10,406 bases of DNA from Alphaproteobacteria bacterium (GTDB lineage Bacteria; Pseudomonadota; Alphaproteobacteria; Rhodobacterales; Rhodobacteraceae): the NCBI GenBank assembly GCA_024279075.1, contig JAJRRX010000460.1:1-10406 (forward strand), in the 5' to 3' direction. The notes under the pieces were generated by a model. It ran no database searches. It saw only the letters and a program-made list of their open reading frames with translations, and was not told the origin of the DNA. Shown one piece after another: positions 1-6,621 of this stretch. A program made the translations under genes and the position numbers. Position 1 is the first letter of the stretch. Each line of letters opens with the position of its first letter.

Positions 1-342
1 CCCCTGCGTGCTCCGAATGCTCTGGCAAAGATTCGTCTTCGGGTTCAGGCAATAGTCACACTCCCTGCATTCCGGCGTATAAAGCGGGATCACATGGTCG
101 CCGGGCTTCAGGCTCGTCACCCCCGCGCCGACCTCCAGCACCACCCCCGCGCCCTCATGGCCCAGAATCGCCGGAAACAGCCCCTCGGGGTCCGCTCCCG
201 AGCGCGTAAACTCATCCGTATGGCAAATCCCCGTGGCCTTGATCTCCACCAAAACCTCGCCCGCCTTTGGCCCCTCAAGGTTCACTTCCACAATTTCCAA
301 TGGTTTTCCGGCTTCAAAAGCCACAGCTGCCCGTGTGCGCAT
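1..342 (-). CDS. adhC: S-(hydroxymethyl)glutathione dehydrogenase / class III alcohol dehydrogenase, N-terminal part
   Basis: Zinc-dependent medium-chain dehydrogenase that, in this family, oxidises S-hydroxymethylglutathione (formaldehyde plus glutathione) with NAD+ in the cytoplasm; it also reduces S-nitrosoglutathione. The 114 visible codons start at ATG 340-342, with AGGAGA about seven bases upstream. The N-terminal residues MRTRAAVAFEAGKPLEI are typical of the class III family. Catalytic zinc ligands are visible as Cys40 (GICHTDEF) and His62 (ILGHEGAG). The structural zinc set is Cys92, Cys95, Cys98 and Cys106. The rest of the roughly 370-residue protein, including the NAD-binding fold, lies outside the window. 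No confident promoter is seen in 343-417. The family call is very secure from the contiguous N-terminus; the symbol could equally be frmA or flhA by local naming. Confidence 0.95.
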   Translation of the reverse strand, partial: MRTRAAVAFEAGKPLEIVEVNLEGPKAGEVLVEIKATGICHTDEFTRSGADPEGLFPAILGHEGAGVVLEVGAGVTSLKPGDHVIPLYTPECRECDYCLNPKTNLCQSIRSTQG

Positions 343-384
343 AATATCTCTCCTGATGGTTTTGAGGAAAGCCTGAGGCAAAAC

Positions 385-398
385 CGCTTAAATTGCAA
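385..398 (-). repeat. 14-base element shared with 1731-1744
   Basis: The minus-strand sequence TTGCAATTTAAGCG lies about 43 bases upstream of the adhC start. An identical copy lies about 49 bases upstream of the DUF4386 gene start, at 1731-1744. GCATTTG also precedes both copies, with six extra bases here. It could be a shared regulatory element or a small duplicated remnant; a sigma-70 promoter could not be fitted to either copy. Confidence 0.4.
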
Positions 399-417
399 TT
401 CCAAATGCGACGTTTAT

Positions 418-1050
418 TCAGTCATCGCGGCAGGGAATTTCTGTAAGAGTCAATTCAATGCCACGGCGTAAGCGACGATAGCACCGATCGGGTGCGTTTC
501 TAATTCGTTCCTTAAAATCCTCTAAGCGAAGAGTTTCGCACGCCTCGCAAAATATTGGTAGCTTGTCGAGATCATGTACCATTACCACCATTCCACTTGT
601 AGACAGCACATCTTCAAGCTCCCCAAATGCCCAACGAGGATAAAAGGCGTCGAAGCTCCCTCTTTCATTTCTGCGATACGTTGGTAGTGAGAGGTCTTGA
701 ATATCTTCAATACCCCCTTCAACTCGAATAATAACTTCACGCAAAGGCCCACCCGCCATTTGTTGCAAAGTCGCGTTAAGTGCTAGAATCCGAAAGCTCT
801 GGGCAATGGCTACAACCACAAACGTGTCATCAAACCCATCGGCATGAGGATAGTCCCAAGCCGTAAAGTTGACGACATAAAACGAAACCTCATCCCCAAC
901 ACTCAGCTCCGCCAACACCTCAGGCTCCACAAACACCCGTGTAGTATAGGCGCGCATCCCCGGGGCCAGTTCCAGCGGCCCCGCATCTTGGGCCAGCGCC
1001 GGAAAGGCCAGCATAGCCACCAATATCAGCGCCAAAATCCTTTGAAACAT
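418..1050 (-). CDS. Unknown exported protein with host-like signal peptide and AT-richer body
   Basis: I do not recognise a family for this 210-residue protein. Start ATG 1048-1050 is chosen because it overlaps the upstream gene's TGA by one base (TGATG) and begins a classical signal peptide ending FPALA|QDAG, so the product should be exported to the periplasm. A longer in-frame start would put charged residues before the signal. Residues 28-60 (LAPGMRAYTTRV, then VGDEVSFYVV) faintly resemble the SAF/RcpC stretch of CpaB pilus proteins, but the rest does not, so I do not make that call. The C-terminal part holds four cysteines (168, 171, 190, 207), including a CEAC pair. By hand count, bases 421-900 are about 48% G+C while 901-1020 are about 66%, so the reading frame is compositionally mosaic at about residue 50. 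Confidence 0.75.
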   Translation of the reverse strand: MFQRILALILVAMLAFPALAQDAGPLELAPGMRAYTTRVFVEPEVLAELSVGDEVSFYVVNFTAWDYPHADGFDDTFVVVAIAQSFRILALNATLQQMAGGPLREVIIRVEGGIEDIQDLSLPTYRRNERGSFDAFYPRWAFGELEDVLSTSGMVVMVHDLDKLPIFCEACETLRLEDFKERIRNAPDRCYRRLRRGIELTLTEIPCRDD

Positions 1051-1682
1051 CAAGCCGCTTCCCCTTTCGAAAACCCCTTCACAATCAACCACACCGCCAG
1101 CACCATTTCATTCAGCGCTATCGGCGCGGTAAGCGCGGCCTCCACCGCCCCGTAAGGCAGCCCCAGCACCTTGATCACGCCCAGCGCCAGTATCAGCCCG
1201 CCGCCGACCAGCCCCCAGAGGGAAAGCCAGCGCGGCACCAAGCGGGCCTGAAAAAGCACCGTGTTCAAAACCAGCGCCGTCACCCCGAAGGTCACTTCCG
1301 CCCCCAGCGCAAACAGCGCCGTGCTTTGCGCCATCAGCAGCCCCGCTTGCGCTTCCGAAGCCGTAAGCAGCCCCAGCCACGCCATGCCGCCCAGCGCCAG
1401 CAACAGCCCCTCCACCGTGCGCGCCATCAAATACCCCGCCGCCAGCGCTTTATGGCTGCGCGCCAAAACCGGATACAGTACCACCGCAATCGCAATCACT
1501 GCCCCCGCCATTACAATGTCCATCAAGGTTGCAAGCCGCACCAAGCCCGCATTTGCCTGCACCGCTGGCAGTGGGGCCTCAGCGCCAAGCAATGGCGCAA
1601 GGAGAACGGCGACGCCCACCCCCATCGCCGTTGCCAAAATAAAGAACAAGCCCGCAATCACAGCGGTTTTCCGGTCCGACAT
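1050..1682 (-). CDS. DUF4386-family integral membrane protein
   Basis: Predicted inner-membrane protein of 210 residues with about six hydrophobic helices. The start RKTAVIAGLFFILATAMG, the middle GYLMARTVEGLLLALGG, the PRWLSLWGLVGG segment and the ending PIALNEMVLAVWLIVKGF are hallmarks of DUF4386, whose function is unknown. Start ATG 1680-1682 is preferred over the adjacent GTG at 1685 because GGGAG lies nine bases before it. The stop TGA shares a base with the start of the downstream secreted protein, implying translational coupling and a two-gene operon. A 20-base dyad at 1698-1717 sits just upstream and could serve as operator. Confidence 0.85.
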   Translation of the reverse strand: MSDRKTAVIAGLFFILATAMGVGVAVLLAPLLGAEAPLPAVQANAGLVRLATLMDIVMAGAVIAIAVVLYPVLARSHKALAAGYLMARTVEGLLLALGGMAWLGLLTASEAQAGLLMAQSTALFALGAEVTFGVTALVLNTVLFQARLVPRWLSLWGLVGGGLILALGVIKVLGLPYGAVEAALTAPIALNEMVLAVWLIVKGFSKGEAA

Positions 1683-1697
1683 CACGCTTCACTCCCA

Positions 1698-1717
1698 TTT
1701 TATAACACGGTATAAAA
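1698..1717. promoter_or_regulatory. AT-rich inverted repeat upstream of the DUF4386 gene
   Basis: Perfect 7-base arms TTTTATA and TATAAAA are separated by six bases, 15 bases upstream of the DUF4386 start. On the minus strand it also contains TATAAA, which could be a -10 element, though no good -35 is visible at the right distance. Its core resembles the dyad at 6674-6690 (TATAAC followed by an A-rich flank). It could be a repressor operator; the cognate protein is unknown. Confidence 0.4.
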
Positions 1718-1730
1718 CATGGGGCCTTCA

Positions 1731-1744
1731 CGCTTAAATTGCAA
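1731..1744 (-). repeat. 14-base element shared with 385-398
   Basis: Second copy of TTGCAATTTAAGCG on the minus strand, upstream of the DUF4386 gene and immediately downstream of the lipoprotein stop codon. Orientation and distance to the start codon resemble those of the copy upstream of adhC. Confidence 0.4.
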
Positions 1745-1749
1745 ATGCC

Positions 1750-2484
1750 CTACCGGACCACCTGCGCAATAAGTTGCTGCGCACAGGCCGCCGCCGCCCG
1801 CTGCGCCAGCACCGTTGTCAGCCGCGCGCCATCCTCCACCGCCGAAGAAATCCGTGTGGTGTTGCCTTGATTACCCTCGCAACTGCCCGAAGCAATCACC
1901 GTCCCGCTTGCCACGTCCACAAGGTTCATCTGCGCCGTCACCACAATGCGAAACGCTTCGTCGAATAAGCCGAGGTTACGCCCCGTGCTATCGGCATAAT
2001 ATTCCAGTGCCACCACATCCACCACAATGCCATTCAGCCCGCGCAATTGCGCCAGCCGCGCCACCTTTGGCCCGCGCTCCACGCTGCCGGTTTCCCGCAC
2101 CGAGCCAGCATAAAACACGCGCACATTATCCCGCGCGCCAAAATCCGCCATCAGCTTATCCGCGATCATGCTTTCGATAATCGCCCCCGGGTCCACCCCG
2201 CTCGGGGTTGGCACCTCGCCAATGCGCGAGCGCGCGCGCTCGTCGGCGTTCAGCGTTTCTGTAACGGCTTTGCCAATGATGAAGCCGGCAATGCCACCGC
2301 CAAGCCCCACGCCGCCGCTCTGGGCAATGCGCCGCGCAAAGGGCGGCGGGCGCTCGGAGGTGCGCGAAATCGGCTGGCCGACGATCATATCAGGCGCGAT
2401 CGGTGGCATAGCATTTTGCGGGTTGCCACAGGCTAAAAGCGGCATTGCCGCCGCCAGCAAAATAAATCTTCTAAATATCGTCAT
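1750..2484 (-). CDS. Lipoprotein of unknown function with glycine zipper
   Basis: A 244-residue predicted lipoprotein. The N-terminus MTIFRRFILL is followed by a hydrophobic stretch and the lipobox LLAC, so signal peptidase II should cut before Cys19 and lipidate it. Residues 57-72 form a glycine zipper (GGVGLGGGIAGFIIG), as seen in small envelope lipoproteins. The remainder looks like a mixed alpha/beta domain (VRVFYAGSVRE, LNGIVVDVVALEYYAD, FRIVVTAQMNLVD) with two further cysteines. No family is assigned. ATG 2482-2484 overlaps the TAA of the upstream tetR gene by one base (TAATG), and only a weak GAGA precedes it, so translation is probably coupled to the regulator. It may therefore be a target or partner of that TetR protein. 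Confidence 0.85.
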   Translation of the reverse strand: MTIFRRFILLAAAMPLLACGNPQNAMPPIAPDMIVGQPISRTSERPPPFARRIAQSGGVGLGGGIAGFIIGKAVTETLNADERARSRIGEVPTPSGVDPGAIIESMIADKLMADFGARDNVRVFYAGSVRETGSVERGPKVARLAQLRGLNGIVVDVVALEYYADSTGRNLGLFDEAFRIVVTAQMNLVDVASGTVIASGSCEGNQGNTTRISSAVEDGARLTTVLAQRAAAACAQQLIAQVVR

Positions 2485-3074
2485 TAAATTTCTCGTTCAC
2501 TCACAATAAAAAGCCGCTGAGCGGTGGTTGTGAGTGTATCTAAATACTGCGCCTGCGTCCAGCCGCTGCCCTTTGTGAGCTGCTCCCAGTTGCGCACGGA
2601 AAGCAGGGTCCAGAGCAGGTCCGTTGCTTCTTTTTCAGGCATCGCCAAGCGGTTTTCAGCCGAGAGCGCCGCCATTGCCGCTGCGCAGCCCTCACGCATA
2701 TCCTGCATCCGCTCCTTCCACGCCGCGGCCGCTGCCGAATCATGGTCGCTCATCGCCAAAAGCGCAGTGGCCATGCCGTAGATTTCGGGCAAATACCCCG
2801 CCCAAGCCTCAATAAAGGCCTCCAGCCGCTCAGCACCTGATTGCGCGTTTCGGCTCGGGGCCAGCCGCGCTTCTGCGCCCTTGATTTCGTCAAGGTAATG
2901 CGTGGCGGCAATCAGCAAATCTGCCCTGTTTTTTAAATGCAAATACAGCGCCTGCCGCGAAATGCCGGCCCGCTTGGCCACATCCCCCATCCGAACCGCA
3001 TTGCCATCACCAGCCTCTAACAAGGCCAGTGTGGCTTTCAGGATTTTTTCGCGGGTGGAGGCTGCTCTTGACAT
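2484..3074 (-). CDS. TetR/AcrR-family transcriptional regulator
   Basis: One-component repressor of 196 residues. Residues 7-54 form the TetR DNA-binding domain: TREKILKATLALLEAG, then the helix-turn-helix MGDVAKRAGISRQALYLHLKNRADLL. The C-terminal helical ligand and dimerisation domain has no recognisable ligand signature. No Shine-Dalgarno lies before ATG 3072-3074. A sigma-70-like promoter at 3080-3108 would start transcription at or next to the A of the start codon, so the mRNA is probably leaderless. A 21-base dyad occupies the promoter spacer, which points to autorepression. The gene is cotranslated with the downstream lipoprotein. The ligand and any targets beyond this operon are unknown. 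Confidence 0.92.
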   Translation of the reverse strand: MSRAASTREKILKATLALLEAGDGNAVRMGDVAKRAGISRQALYLHLKNRADLLIAATHYLDEIKGAEARLAPSRNAQSGAERLEAFIEAWAGYLPEIYGMATALLAMSDHDSAAAAAWKERMQDMREGCAAAMAALSAENRLAMPEKEATDLLWTLLSVRNWEQLTKGSGWTQAQYLDTLTTTAQRLFIVSEREI

Positions 3075-3079
3075 ACTGT

Positions 3080-3108
3080 AAATTAGCGCCCGCGTGGCGC
3101 TAAGTCAA
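3080..3108 (-). promoter_or_regulatory. tetR promoter with 21-base palindromic operator in its spacer
   Basis: On the minus strand TTGACT (3108-3103) is followed after 17 bases by TAATTT (3085-3080). The -35 is good and the -10 weak. The dyad at 3083-3103, with arms TTAGCGCC and GGCGCTAA around five bases, fills the spacer and touches both hexamers, which is typical of a repressor site. It also lies only eight bases past the ppk2 stop, but no T-run follows, so a terminator role is less likely. Confidence 0.65.
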
Positions 3109-3110
3109 TT

Positions 3111-3995
3111 CTAGCCCTTGCGCGTATTGGGGTGCAGTGATTTTCCCAATATATGCTCATCCGCCCCGATCACATGGCTGGCCGAGCCAACGATTTTCGG
3201 GTCTGGCAGCGGGGCATTTTCCTCGTTACGGTCCGGATACGGGATTTGCGAAAGGAAGTGCCGCATCGTGTTAAGCCGCGCCCGCTTTTTGTCGTTGGAT
3301 TTAATGATTGTCCACGGCGCATCAGCGGTGTCAGTATAGAAAAACATCGCCTCCTTGGCCTCAGTGTAATCATCCCACTTGTTCAGGCTGGCACGGTCAA
3401 TTGGTGAAAGCTTCCACTGCTTGAGCGGGTCATGCTCACGGCTGTCAAACCGCCGCTTTTGCTCCTGCTGCGTGACCGAGAACCAGTATTTGAAAATGTA
3501 AATGCCAGAGCGCGCAAACATCCGCTCAAGGTCAGGCGTTTCGCGCATAAATTCCAAGTATTCCTGCGGCGTGCAAAAATCCATCACCCGCTCAACACCG
3601 GCGCGGTTATACCACGAGCGGTCAAACAAAACCATCTCGCCCTTGCTTGGCAGGTGCTCGATATAGCGCTGGTAATACCACTGCCCGCTTTCGCGTTGGG
3701 TCGGCTTATTCAGCGCCACGACCCGTGCGGCACGCGGGTTCAGGTGCTCCATAAACCGCTTAATCGTGCCGCCTTTGCCCGCCGCATCACGGCCCTCAAA
3801 AATGATAATCACCTTGGCGCCGGTATCCTCGACCCATTTCTGCACCTTCAGTAGTTCAACCTGCAAAAGCGCCTTTTGTTTTTCATAATCGTTCTTCTTG
3901 ATCTTGTCCGAATACGGGTATTGCCCCTGCTCAAAACGGCTGAGCGGGGAAGGCTGGCCTTGGGCCAAAGCATCGGTGGGTGTGGTTTTGCGCAT
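3111..3995 (-). CDS. ppk2: Polyphosphate kinase 2 (class I, single domain)
   Basis: Cytoplasmic kinase that transfers phosphate between polyphosphate and nucleoside diphosphates, in this family usually using polyP to make ATP or GTP. The 294-residue length fits one-domain PPK2 enzymes. Walker A is FEGRDAAGKGG (66-76) and Walker B is VLFDRSWYNR (122-131). The lid region at 182-200 carries RRFDSREHDP and WKLSPID. QWYYQRYIEHLP and YDRxN-like aromatic segments are also family-typical. ATG 3993-3995 has AGGAG at good distance. The gene is flanked upstream by a nested palindrome and a weak FNR-like box, and downstream by the tetR promoter 36 bases away. Nucleotide preference cannot be read from the sequence alone. 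Confidence 0.96.
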   Translation of the reverse strand: MRKTTPTDALAQGQPSPLSRFEQGQYPYSDKIKKNDYEKQKALLQVELLKVQKWVEDTGAKVIIIFEGRDAAGKGGTIKRFMEHLNPRAARVVALNKPTQRESGQWYYQRYIEHLPSKGEMVLFDRSWYNRAGVERVMDFCTPQEYLEFMRETPDLERMFARSGIYIFKYWFSVTQQEQKRRFDSREHDPLKQWKLSPIDRASLNKWDDYTEAKEAMFFYTDTADAPWTIIKSNDKKRARLNTMRHFLSQIPYPDRNEENAPLPDPKIVGSASHVIGADEHILGKSLHPNTRKG

Positions 3996-4012
3996 AGCGA
4001 CTCTCCTCTACG

Positions 4013-4118
4013 GTGTTTTGTGTTTTGAGAAAAAAGAGTATCGAAGGGCCTACCGAGGCAGTGATTGCGAAGCAATAGCGTTCGGTAGGCCCTTTGATTC
4101 CATCTGAACGCAAAACAC
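4013..4118. repeat. Three-level nested inverted repeat between arfB and ppk2
   Basis: Three inverted repeats are nested. The outer arms are GTGTTTTG (4020-4027; a second copy at 4013-4020) and CAAAACAC (4111-4118). The middle arms are perfect 13-mers, AAGGGCCTACCGA (4044-4056) and TCGGTAGGCCCTT (4082-4094). The inner hairpin is ATTGC-GAA-GCAAT (4064-4076). On the minus strand the middle hairpin is followed after eight bases by CTCTTTTTT, so it may work as the arfB terminator. The elaborate nesting looks more like a dispersed palindromic repeat or structured RNA. No transposase is associated. Confidence 0.75.
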
Positions 4119-4164
4119 TTTTGGTTTTTCGCCACAGACTGCGCACTAATCGCCTCACCTTGTA

Positions 4165-4178
4165 TTGACTCAAATCAA
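4165..4178. promoter_or_regulatory. Possible FNR/FnrL-type box
   Basis: The plus strand reads TTGAC-TCAA-ATCAA, nine of ten defined positions of the FNR consensus TTGAT-N4-ATCAA. It overlaps the arfB stop codon and lies about 170 bases upstream of ppk2, to which it would belong if functional. No well-placed -10 was found for class II activation, so this may be chance. Confidence 0.28.
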
Positions 4179-4597
4179 TCTTTCGGAATGTTTTTGCTCC
4201 GCAATTTCTTAATCGCCCCGCGCTGGGTTTTCCCCTCCAGCCTACGGCGCTTAGAGGCCAGCGTGGGCCTCGTTTTTACCCGCCGCTTGGGGCGGAATAA
4301 CGCCTGCAATACCAGCTCCCGCAGCTTTTCTTCCGCCAACTCCCGATTGCGCGCCTGCGTTCGGTGTTTTTCAGCGTTAATGATAACCGCGCCATCCTTG
4401 GTCCACCGCCACCCCGCCAACTTTTTGAGCCGCGCCTTGGCATCTGCTGGCAAGCTCGGCGAGCGCGCCGCCTCAAACCGCAGTTCAACCGCTGTCGACA
4501 CCTTGTTCACATTCTGCCCCCCCGGGCCAGAAGACCGCACAAAGCTCTCGGTCAGCTCCCAATCTTGCAGGGTGATATTTTCGTTAATGCGGATCAT
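4175..4597 (-). CDS. arfB: Alternative ribosome-rescue factor ArfB (peptidyl-tRNA hydrolase, YaeJ family)
   Basis: Release-factor-like hydrolase that frees peptides from tRNA on ribosomes stalled without a stop codon. The 140-residue length equals that of E. coli ArfB. The catalytic loop is SSGPGGQNVNKV with GGQ at residues 26-28. The C-terminus from about residue 104 is the long basic tail (KRRVKTRPTLASKRRR, then KKLRSKN) that enters the empty mRNA channel. ATG 4595-4597 shares its A with the TAA of the upstream histidine-phosphatase gene (TAATG), so the pair should be coupled and driven by the promoter at 5272-5300. Confidence 0.95.
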   Translation of the reverse strand: MIRINENITLQDWELTESFVRSSGPGGQNVNKVSTAVELRFEAARSPSLPADAKARLKKLAGWRWTKDGAVIINAEKHRTQARNRELAEEKLRELVLQALFRPKRRVKTRPTLASKRRRLEGKTQRGAIKKLRSKNIPKD

Positions 4598-5247
4598 TAG
4601 ATATAGGTTTTGTGGGCCATCCGTTCCGGATAGTCAAAATGTGGCGTCGCCGAAAATTGCGTCAGGTGCAGCCCGTCTTCCCGCACGGCATAGCGGTGCA
4701 TCGAGGTATGGGCCACGTTCATAAACACCTTGCATTTCGCTGGCACATCCAGCGCCAGCGAGAGCGTTGTCAGGGTGGCGATTACGCCAGCCGAGGTCAC
4801 CATCAGCACCCGCCCGTTGCGCTTATCCGCATCCTCCAACGCGCCCGTGATCCGCCCGCAGAAATCAGCATAACTTTCCAAGCCGTCCTCAATATCGCCC
4901 TCGCGCCACGCTGTTAAAAGCTGCGGCACATGGGTTGAAAACTCTTCCTCCGAGCTGGGCCACGGCACCCCCGCCCGCGCCTCAAGGCTCTCGGCCAAGC
5001 CAAAATAATCCATTTCGTTCAGGCGCGGGTCCACCGTATGCGGCGCATCCAGCCCTAGCCCCTTGGCGGTCTGGATCTGCCTATTCAGCCCGCCCGAGAT
5101 CACATGGTCAAACCCCGCATTGGCCTTGATATAGTCGCCCAGCCACCCCGCTTGCTGCTGGCCCAATTCGGAAAGGCTGTCATAACTGGCTTCGGTTTTT
5201 GCGCCCGTTTGCGCCTGTCCGTGCCGAATGAGCGTGAGGTCATACAT
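4597..5247 (-). CDS. Histidine-phosphatase-family protein, second catalytic His replaced
   Basis: A 216-residue member of the phosphoglycerate-mutase-like histidine phosphatase superfamily. The nucleophile motif is LIRHGQAQ with His9. The second phosphate-pocket arginine is in SGGLNRQIQTA (Arg56), and a likely acid is in LNEMDYFG (Glu78). The usual second histidine block (V-S-H-G-G-V-I) reads VTSAGVIA here, so Ser152 stands where His is expected. Activity may be altered, or the group may use another residue. Start ATG 5245-5247 is preferred because AAGGAG lies seven bases upstream and the family motif begins at once; a longer in-frame start would run over the promoter. The substrate is unknown. 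The gene heads an operon with arfB. Confidence 0.88.
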   Translation of the reverse strand: MYDLTLIRHGQAQTGAKTEASYDSLSELGQQQAGWLGDYIKANAGFDHVISGGLNRQIQTAKGLGLDAPHTVDPRLNEMDYFGLAESLEARAGVPWPSSEEEFSTHVPQLLTAWREGDIEDGLESYADFCGRITGALEDADKRNGRVLMVTSAGVIATLTTLSLALDVPAKCKVFMNVAHTSMHRYAVREDGLHLTQFSATPHFDYPERMAHKTYI

Positions 5248-5271
5248 ATGTTGGCTCCTTGATAAGGCCCC

Positions 5272-5300
5272 TCTATACGCGATCCCCGCGCGCGGTTCAA
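5272..5300 (-). promoter_or_regulatory. Promoter of the histidine-phosphatase/arfB operon
   Basis: Minus-strand TTGAAC (5300-5295) and TATAGA (5277-5272) are spaced by exactly 17 bases, giving a start near 5265 and an untranslated leader of about 18 bases containing AAGGAG. This supports the short start for the phosphatase gene. The spacer is very GC-rich (CGCGCGCG). Confidence 0.6.
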
Positions 5301-5359
5301 TCTGCCCTTGATCCCGCACCCGCTTTCCTTTAGCACCGCCGTTTTACCGGAGCCACCCC

Positions 5360-6592
5360 ATGCAAGCCCACACCCTTGCCATAGATTTTGGCACCTCGAA
5401 CACCGCCGCTGGGTATATGCTGGAGGGCGCTCCCAAGCTGGTGGACATCGAGCCGAGCAACTCCACCCTGCCCACCTCGATCTTTTTTGATTTCGACAGC
5501 CGTAAAACCCTTTTTGGCACCCAAGCTAACAAAGCGCTGATTACAGGCGACTACGGCCGCTTCATGCGCGCCCTCAAATCCGTGCTCGGCACCAGCATCA
5601 TGCATGAGCGCCGCCGGATCATGGATGAACAGATCGACTTCATCGAGATCATCTCCCGCTTCCTGCGCGAAATAAAAACCCGCGCCGAGGCCGCCTCCGG
5701 CCTCACTTTCAACAAAGCCCTCTCCGGCCGCCCCGTGCATTTCCACAGCGACGACCCCGCCAAAGATGCCCAAGCCTTAACGGACCTGCGCGCCTGCTAC
5801 CTCAAAGCCGGGTTCACCGATGTAAAATTCATGTTCGAACCAGAAGCCGCCGCGCTGGCCAACCACAGCCACCTCGCCCAAGGCACCCTTGGCCTGATCG
5901 TCGATATCGGCGGCGGCACGTCAGACTTCACCATTTTCGAAACCGCCCAAAACGGCATCAAAATCCGCGCCAGCCACGGCACCCGCGTCGGCGGCACCGA
6001 CTTTGATCGCAAACTCAGCATAGATCACATCATGCCTCTGCTGGGCAAAGGCAGCCAAATCCGCAAGGCCTTTGGCGATGAAACCATGCCCGCCCCCAAC
6101 GCCATTTTCCACAATCTTGCCACATGGCAAAAAATCCCGTTTATGTATACCGGCGAAACCCGCCGCGAGGCCAATGACCTGCTTAAACACGCCGCCGAGC
6201 CGCAGCTCCTGAAGCGCCTCACCGATACACTAGAAAACGAACTCGGCCACGACCTCGCCTTCGCCGCTGAGCGCGGCAAAATCGCAGCCAATATAGCCGA
6301 TGCAAGCATAGACCTCACCGTCCTAGAACCATCTCTCACCGCCCCCCTAACCCAAGCCGCCCTTGGCCACGCGCTCCACGCCCTCACCACCAAAATCCAA
6401 TCCGCCACCGCCGAGACCCTTGCCCTCGCCAGCCTCCCCCCCGCCCAAATCAACAGCCTGATTTTCGTCGGCGGCTCCAGCCTGATGACCGTGGTCGAAT
6501 CCACCCTACAAGCCCAATTCCCCACCGCTCAGCCCCACCGCACATCTGCATTCACAGCGGTGATCGAGGGCCTGATCCTTGCCACGGCCTAG
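5360..6592 (+). CDS. YegD-like Hsp70-family chaperone
   Basis: A 410-residue actin/Hsp70-fold ATPase most like E. coli YegD, lacking a full DnaK substrate-binding domain. Phosphate-1 motif is IDFGTSNT (8-15), phosphate-2 is DIGGGTSDF (182-190), adenosine motif is FVGGSS (369-374). EPEAAA (160-165) and VGGTDFD (210-216) match the Hsp70 equivalents EPTAAA and LGGEDFD. It is presumed cytoplasmic; its clients are unknown. ATG 5360 has CGGAG ten bases upstream. It is divergent from the phosphatase/arfB operon, with 112 bases between the starts; only a weak plus-strand promoter (TTGATC, then TTAGCA) is visible there. The coding strand is unusually C-rich relative to G. No hairpin-plus-T-run terminator follows. 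Confidence 0.92.
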   Translation: MQAHTLAIDFGTSNTAAGYMLEGAPKLVDIEPSNSTLPTSIFFDFDSRKTLFGTQANKALITGDYGRFMRALKSVLGTSIMHERRRIMDEQIDFIEIISRFLREIKTRAEAASGLTFNKALSGRPVHFHSDDPAKDAQALTDLRACYLKAGFTDVKFMFEPEAAALANHSHLAQGTLGLIVDIGGGTSDFTIFETAQNGIKIRASHGTRVGGTDFDRKLSIDHIMPLLGKGSQIRKAFGDETMPAPNAIFHNLATWQKIPFMYTGETRREANDLLKHAAEPQLLKRLTDTLENELGHDLAFAAERGKIAANIADASIDLTVLEPSLTAPLTQAALGHALHALTTKIQSATAETLALASLPPAQINSLIFVGGSSLMTVVESTLQAQFPTAQPHRTSAFTAVIEGLILATA

Positions 6593-6621
6593 GGTCATCC
6601 TCCTCGAATTTTGCTGGATTT

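Noticed and set aside
418..1050. CpaB/RcpC pilus assembly protein
   Set aside because: Only a short LAPGMRA...VGDEV stretch is similar. The SAF domain is not continued and no flp/tad genes are nearby.
1261..1737. Plus-strand open frame of 158 codons
   Set aside because: Antisense to the DUF4386 gene; low-complexity Ala/Ser/Pro-rich translation typical of a reverse frame in GC-rich DNA.
3083..3103. ppk2 intrinsic terminator
   Set aside because: The dyad is followed by TAATTTACAG rather than a T-run, and its exact placement between promoter hexamers fits an operator better.
3432..3854. Plus-strand open frame of 140 codons
   Set aside because: Antisense to the motif-rich part of ppk2, with no ribosome site or family resemblance.
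3931..4173. Minus-strand open frame of 80 codons through the nested palindrome
   Set aside because: It reads through both arms of the inverted repeat and into ppk2 in another frame, with no convincing start signal.
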